From positions 248,001 to 312,000 of the forward strand of contig JBBFLD010000002.1 in assembly GCA_037481715.1 (NCBI GenBank): DNA of 64,000 bases, given 5' to 3'. A program made the translations under genes and the position numbers. How positions within the stretch are numbered: the first letter of the stretch is position 1; each line of letters begins with the position of its first letter. Below the pieces are notes generated by a model, which ran no database searches, had not been told where the DNA came from, and saw only the letters and a program-made list of their open reading frames with translations. Below, piece by piece: positions 61,066 to 64,000 of the stretch. The DNA is from Rosettibacter sp037481715 (GTDB taxonomy: Bacteria > Bacteroidota > Ignavibacteria > Ignavibacteriales > Melioribacteraceae).

Positions 61066-62214
61066 TTAATTATTTAATAAAACTTTTGTTCTTTCATGAA
61101 CTACAATTCCATCTTTGACAATTGTAGCTCCTCCAATAATTTCATCATCCATATTATGAATAAAATTTCCATCTTTACTTGAATAATCAATTAGATTAAA
61201 TAAATTTCTTGCATACATTTCACTTGCATGATAAGGAATTAAACTTGGCAAATTAGGTTCTCCAATAATTGTAACATTATATTTTTTCACAACTTTCCCT
61301 TTCTCACTCAGTTCACAGTTCCCACCAAATTCTACTGCCATATCAAGGATTACTGAACCAGGTTTCATATTTTTAACCATTTCTTCAGTTACAAGAACTG
61401 GAGCTTTCTTGCCTGGTATTAAAGCAGTTGTAATAACAATATCTGCTTCAGTTATGTGCTTGAAAATTAGTTCTTTCTGTTTTCTTAAAAATTCTTCTGA
61501 TTGTTCTTTTGCATATCCGCTTGCATCTTGCATCGATTCATCTGTAGGAACTTCAATAAATTTTCCACCTAAACTTTGAACTTCTTCTTTCACCTGTGGT
61601 CGGACATCAGAAACTTCAACAACGGCTCCCAATCTTCTTGCAGTTCCAAGCGCAGAAAGACCAGCAACCCCAGCTCCCATAATCACTACTTTTGCAGGTG
61701 AAATTGTGCCAGCTGCTGTCATCATCATTGGGAAAATTTTATGCAGATAATTTGCTGCAAGTATAACACTTTTATAGCCAGCTATATTTGCCTGCGAACT
61801 GAGTGCATCCATTCTCTGAGCAAGTGTTGTTCTTGGAATTGCATCCATCGAAATTACATTTATTCCAAGATCAGCTGCTCGTTTTGCAACTTCTGGATAA
61901 TGCAAAGAATAAAAAAATGAAATTAATGTAGTTCCTTTCTTCATTAATTCTAATTCATGTTTGTCTAACGCAGGATGATTTATTGGTCTTTGAACTTTTA
62001 ATACAATATCAGCTTTAGAATAAAGCTCAACTACATCTTGTAAAATTTTTACACCGGCATTTAAATATTTTTCATCAGGAAAACCCGCTCGTATGCCAGC
62101 ATCTTTCTCTATAAAAACTTCAAAACCTTTTTTGATTAATTTTGAAGCTACTTCGGGGACAATTGCAACTCTATTTTCCCCTTCCATAATTTCTTTTGGA
62201 ATTACTATTACCAC
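61066..62214 (-). CDS. pntAA: NAD(P) transhydrogenase subunit alpha part 1
   Basis: 382-residue NAD(H)-binding domain I of the transhydrogenase. It begins VVIPKEIMEGENRVAIVPEVA, with SMDAIPRTTLAQRMDALSSQANIAGYKSVILAA (RQD-loop region), the Rossmann motif KVVIMGAGVAGLSALGTARRLGAVV and VILDMAVEFGGNCE. This and the neighbouring ald belong to the same AlaDH/PNT superfamily, but the RQD-loop region and operon with pntB make this one PNT. First gene of its operon. Confidence 0.95.
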   Translation of the reverse strand: MVIVIPKEIMEGENRVAIVPEVASKLIKKGFEVFIEKDAGIRAGFPDEKYLNAGVKILQDVVELYSKADIVLKVQRPINHPALDKHELELMKKGTTLISFFYSLHYPEVAKRAADLGINVISMDAIPRTTLAQRMDALSSQANIAGYKSVILAANYLHKIFPMMMTAAGTISPAKVVIMGAGVAGLSALGTARRLGAVVEVSDVRPQVKEEVQSLGGKFIEVPTDESMQDASGYAKEQSEEFLRKQKELIFKHITEADIVITTALIPGKKAPVLVTEEMVKNMKPGSVILDMAVEFGGNCELSEKGKVVKKYNVTIIGEPNLPSLIPYHASEMYARNLFNLIDYSSKDGNFIHNMDDEIIGGATIVKDGIVVHERTKVLLNN

Positions 62215-62432
62215 TATTTAACTCCTGTTAATTTTTTTTATATGGCAAAACTTAATAATATTCATTTTTATTTACTAATAATTTTTAAATTGTTGGAAGT
62301 CAATCCAAAACAATTAGAAAAATTCATCTCTATTCCAGTTAAATAATTTTTATTATATATCGATTATTAATTAGAACATTTTTTGAATTGACCTGTTAAT
62401 TTAATTTATTCGAAAACAATTAGTCTATTTCT

Positions 62433-64000
62433 ATGATAATTCAAAAAATATCTTATGTAGTTATATATTTCTTCATCTTATATCATAATATCACACCACA
62501 AAATTTCCGATTTGAAAACTTAAATTCAGATAATGGACTTTCACAAAATACTGTGCTTTCAATTTTGCAGGACAGCCGCGGTTTTCTATGGTTTGGCACT
62601 TATGATGGTCTTAATCGTTATGATGGTTATTCATTTAAGATTTATAAAATGGAAAAAGGAAATCCAAAAAGTATTCAGGGACAAACTTTCCGTTCGATAG
62701 TTGAAGATAAAAATGGCAACTTATGGATTGCATCTGTTGGCGGTGGACTTAACAGATACAACAGATTAACTGATGATTTTACAAATTTCCAGCCGCAGAA
62801 TAATAATCATAATTCAATCATATCAAATCGAGTAAGAACTTTATTCATTGATAAAAAAGGAAGATTATGGATTGGAACAGAAATCGGATTATGCCGATAT
62901 GATTTCAAAAAGAATATATTTATTGATTATAGAAAAATTCTTAATAATGATGCTTATCCAAATTCTGAATACATCGTTTCTATATGTGAAGACTCTTCCG
63001 GCATTTTATGGCTTGGCACTCAAAATGGTTTAATAAAATTCAATCCTGAAACAAATCAACACAAATATTATTTCAATGAGACAAATAACGAATTCAGTTT
63101 AAGTGGAAATTTTGTTGGTAAAGTCTATGTTGATAGAAGCAATACTCTCTGGGTTGGCACTGGAGATTGTCTTCATAAATATGACAGAGTAAATGACAGA
63201 TACATTAGATACATAAATCCATATACAATCAACAGCAAAGATAAAACCATCACCGATATTATTGAAGACAGATATGGAGATATCTGGATTACTACATTAT
63301 TAAATGGTCTCCAAAAGTTCGATAGAAAAACTTCTACATTTACAGTTTATAATCATGATGAATCAAATCCTGAAAGTATTGGCAGCAATATTTTATTTTC
63401 ATTATATGAAGATAAAACAGGAATATTATGGATAGGAACTGAAGGAGCTGGTGTAAATAAACTTAACAGAATGAGGTCAAATTTTGTTATTTACAAAAAT
63501 GTTCCTTTTAACAAAGAGAGTTTGAGTAACGACAAAGTTTATTCAATAATTGAGGATAAAACAGGAGTAATCTGGATTGGAACATTTGGCGGCGGTTTGA
63601 ATAAATTTAATCCCGACTCAAAGGATAAAAAATTTATCAGATATAATTTTAATCCTTACAACAAAAATTCTCTCGTTGACGACAGAATAAGAACAATGTA
63701 CGAAGATAATGAAGGCAATATTTGGATTGGAACAGAGTATGGCTTATCGAAATTCAATCCATCCAAAAACATATTTACTAATTTTATCAGTGATGGTTCA
63801 TCTGGCAAATTGAGCAACAACATTATTTTCTCTATTTATCAGATTAAATCTGGTGAAATATTAATTGGGACATTTGGCGGCGGATTAAATATTTATGATA
63901 AGAAAACAAATTCTTTTATTTCATTCAAACATAATCCAGATAATTCTAAAAGTATAAGCAGCAACAACATCTGGTGTATTTTTCAAGATAGCAAAGGAAA
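62433..64000 (+). CDS. Two-component regulator propeller (hybrid-sensor N-terminus), truncated
   Basis: An open frame from ATG 62433 to the right edge, about 522 residues. After a short hydrophobic N-terminus (ISYVVIYFFILYHNITPQ) it is a seven-bladed-type Reg_prop propeller: GFLWFGTYDGLNRYDGYSF, GRLWIGTEIGLCRYD, GILWLGTQNGLIKFNP, GILWIGTEGAGVNKLN, GVIWIGTFGGGLNKFNP, NIWIGTEYGLSKFNPS, each a WxGTxxGLxxxx blade. The YYY domain and a histidine kinase (often with response-regulator and AraC parts) would follow beyond the window. Such proteins sense extracellular ligands, often glycans. It lies 218 nt from pntAA, divergently. Confidence 0.88.
   Translation, partial: MIIQKISYVVIYFFILYHNITPQNFRFENLNSDNGLSQNTVLSILQDSRGFLWFGTYDGLNRYDGYSFKIYKMEKGNPKSIQGQTFRSIVEDKNGNLWIASVGGGLNRYNRLTDDFTNFQPQNNNHNSIISNRVRTLFIDKKGRLWIGTEIGLCRYDFKKNIFIDYRKILNNDAYPNSEYIVSICEDSSGILWLGTQNGLIKFNPETNQHKYYFNETNNEFSLSGNFVGKVYVDRSNTLWVGTGDCLHKYDRVNDRYIRYINPYTINSKDKTITDIIEDRYGDIWITTLLNGLQKFDRKTSTFTVYNHDESNPESIGSNILFSLYEDKTGILWIGTEGAGVNKLNRMRSNFVIYKNVPFNKESLSNDKVYSIIEDKTGVIWIGTFGGGLNKFNPDSKDKKFIRYNFNPYNKNSLVDDRIRTMYEDNEGNIWIGTEYGLSKFNPSKNIFTNFISDGSSGKLSNNIIFSIYQIKSGEILIGTFGGGLNIYDKKTNSFISFKHNPDNSKSISSNNIWCIFQDSKG

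Overview
The window is AT-rich bacterial chromosome and nearly all of it is coding. The gene content fits the Ignavibacteria/Chlorobiota-Bacteroidota group, with Ignavibacterium/Melioribacter-like relatives as the best guess. The main reasons are a complete SprA, the PorX-type regulator, the plug protein and a C-terminal sorting domain of the type IX secretion system (T9SS), a Bacteroidota-style LptD, and TAnnTTTG-like promoters. Unlike most Bacteroidota, many genes here carry clear Shine-Dalgarno (SD) sequences, and these decide several starts. No phage, IS element, CRISPR array, rRNA or tRNA was seen.

Layout. 1-2.1 kb holds the heat-shock pair hsp20-dnaK (dnaK runs off the left edge). 2.3-4.2 kb holds birA and a cysteine desulfurase on the plus strand. 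4.2-9.3 kb holds a HepT/MntA toxin-antitoxin pair, accD, a DUF1573 protein, tsaB, tsaE and porX. 9.3-16.2 kb is sprA, which appears to start at a rare ATT codon. 16.4-25 kb holds metabolic genes: phosphoesterase, CoA-transferase, alanine dehydrogenase, hydroxyacid dehydrogenase, nucleoside-gate protein, amidase and NDH-2. 25.3-28.2 kb is a thiamin operon (thiO-thiS-thiG-thiE/tenI) behind a TPP riboswitch with a terminator.

28.7-40.5 kb is one nine-gene assimilatory nitrate operon: narK, a nitrate reductase fused to its own flavin reductase, a rubredoxin-tailed protein, moaA, moaD, moaE, nirB, hemD and nirD. It couples nitrate uptake and reduction to molybdenum-cofactor and siroheme supply. 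Its leader carries a long, well-paired RNA structure with an internal terminator. I do not recognise this structure, and it is the best candidate in the window for an undescribed regulatory element. 41-45.4 kb continues the nitrogen theme: a cytosolic BtuF-like protein, a glutamine amidotransferase, P-II, a porin and AmtB.

45.8-52.8 kb is envelope biology: LptD, an oxidoreductase, the T9SS plug protein, a DUF4097 adhesin-like protein and a PAP2 phosphatase. 52.8-59.2 kb is an unusual minus-strand cassette of secreted proteins: a HEAT-like protein, a T9SS-sorted protein, two proteins sharing a C-terminal helical module, and an Ig-like/M15-type peptidase gene. The peptidase gene is cut by an in-frame TAG codon, and the cassette is preceded by a start-less gene remnant. 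59.3-62.2 kb is the proton-translocating transhydrogenase operon pntA1-pntA2-pntB. 62.4 kb to the right edge is the N-terminal propeller of a two-component regulator.

All calls come from reading motifs and gene order. No database search was run.
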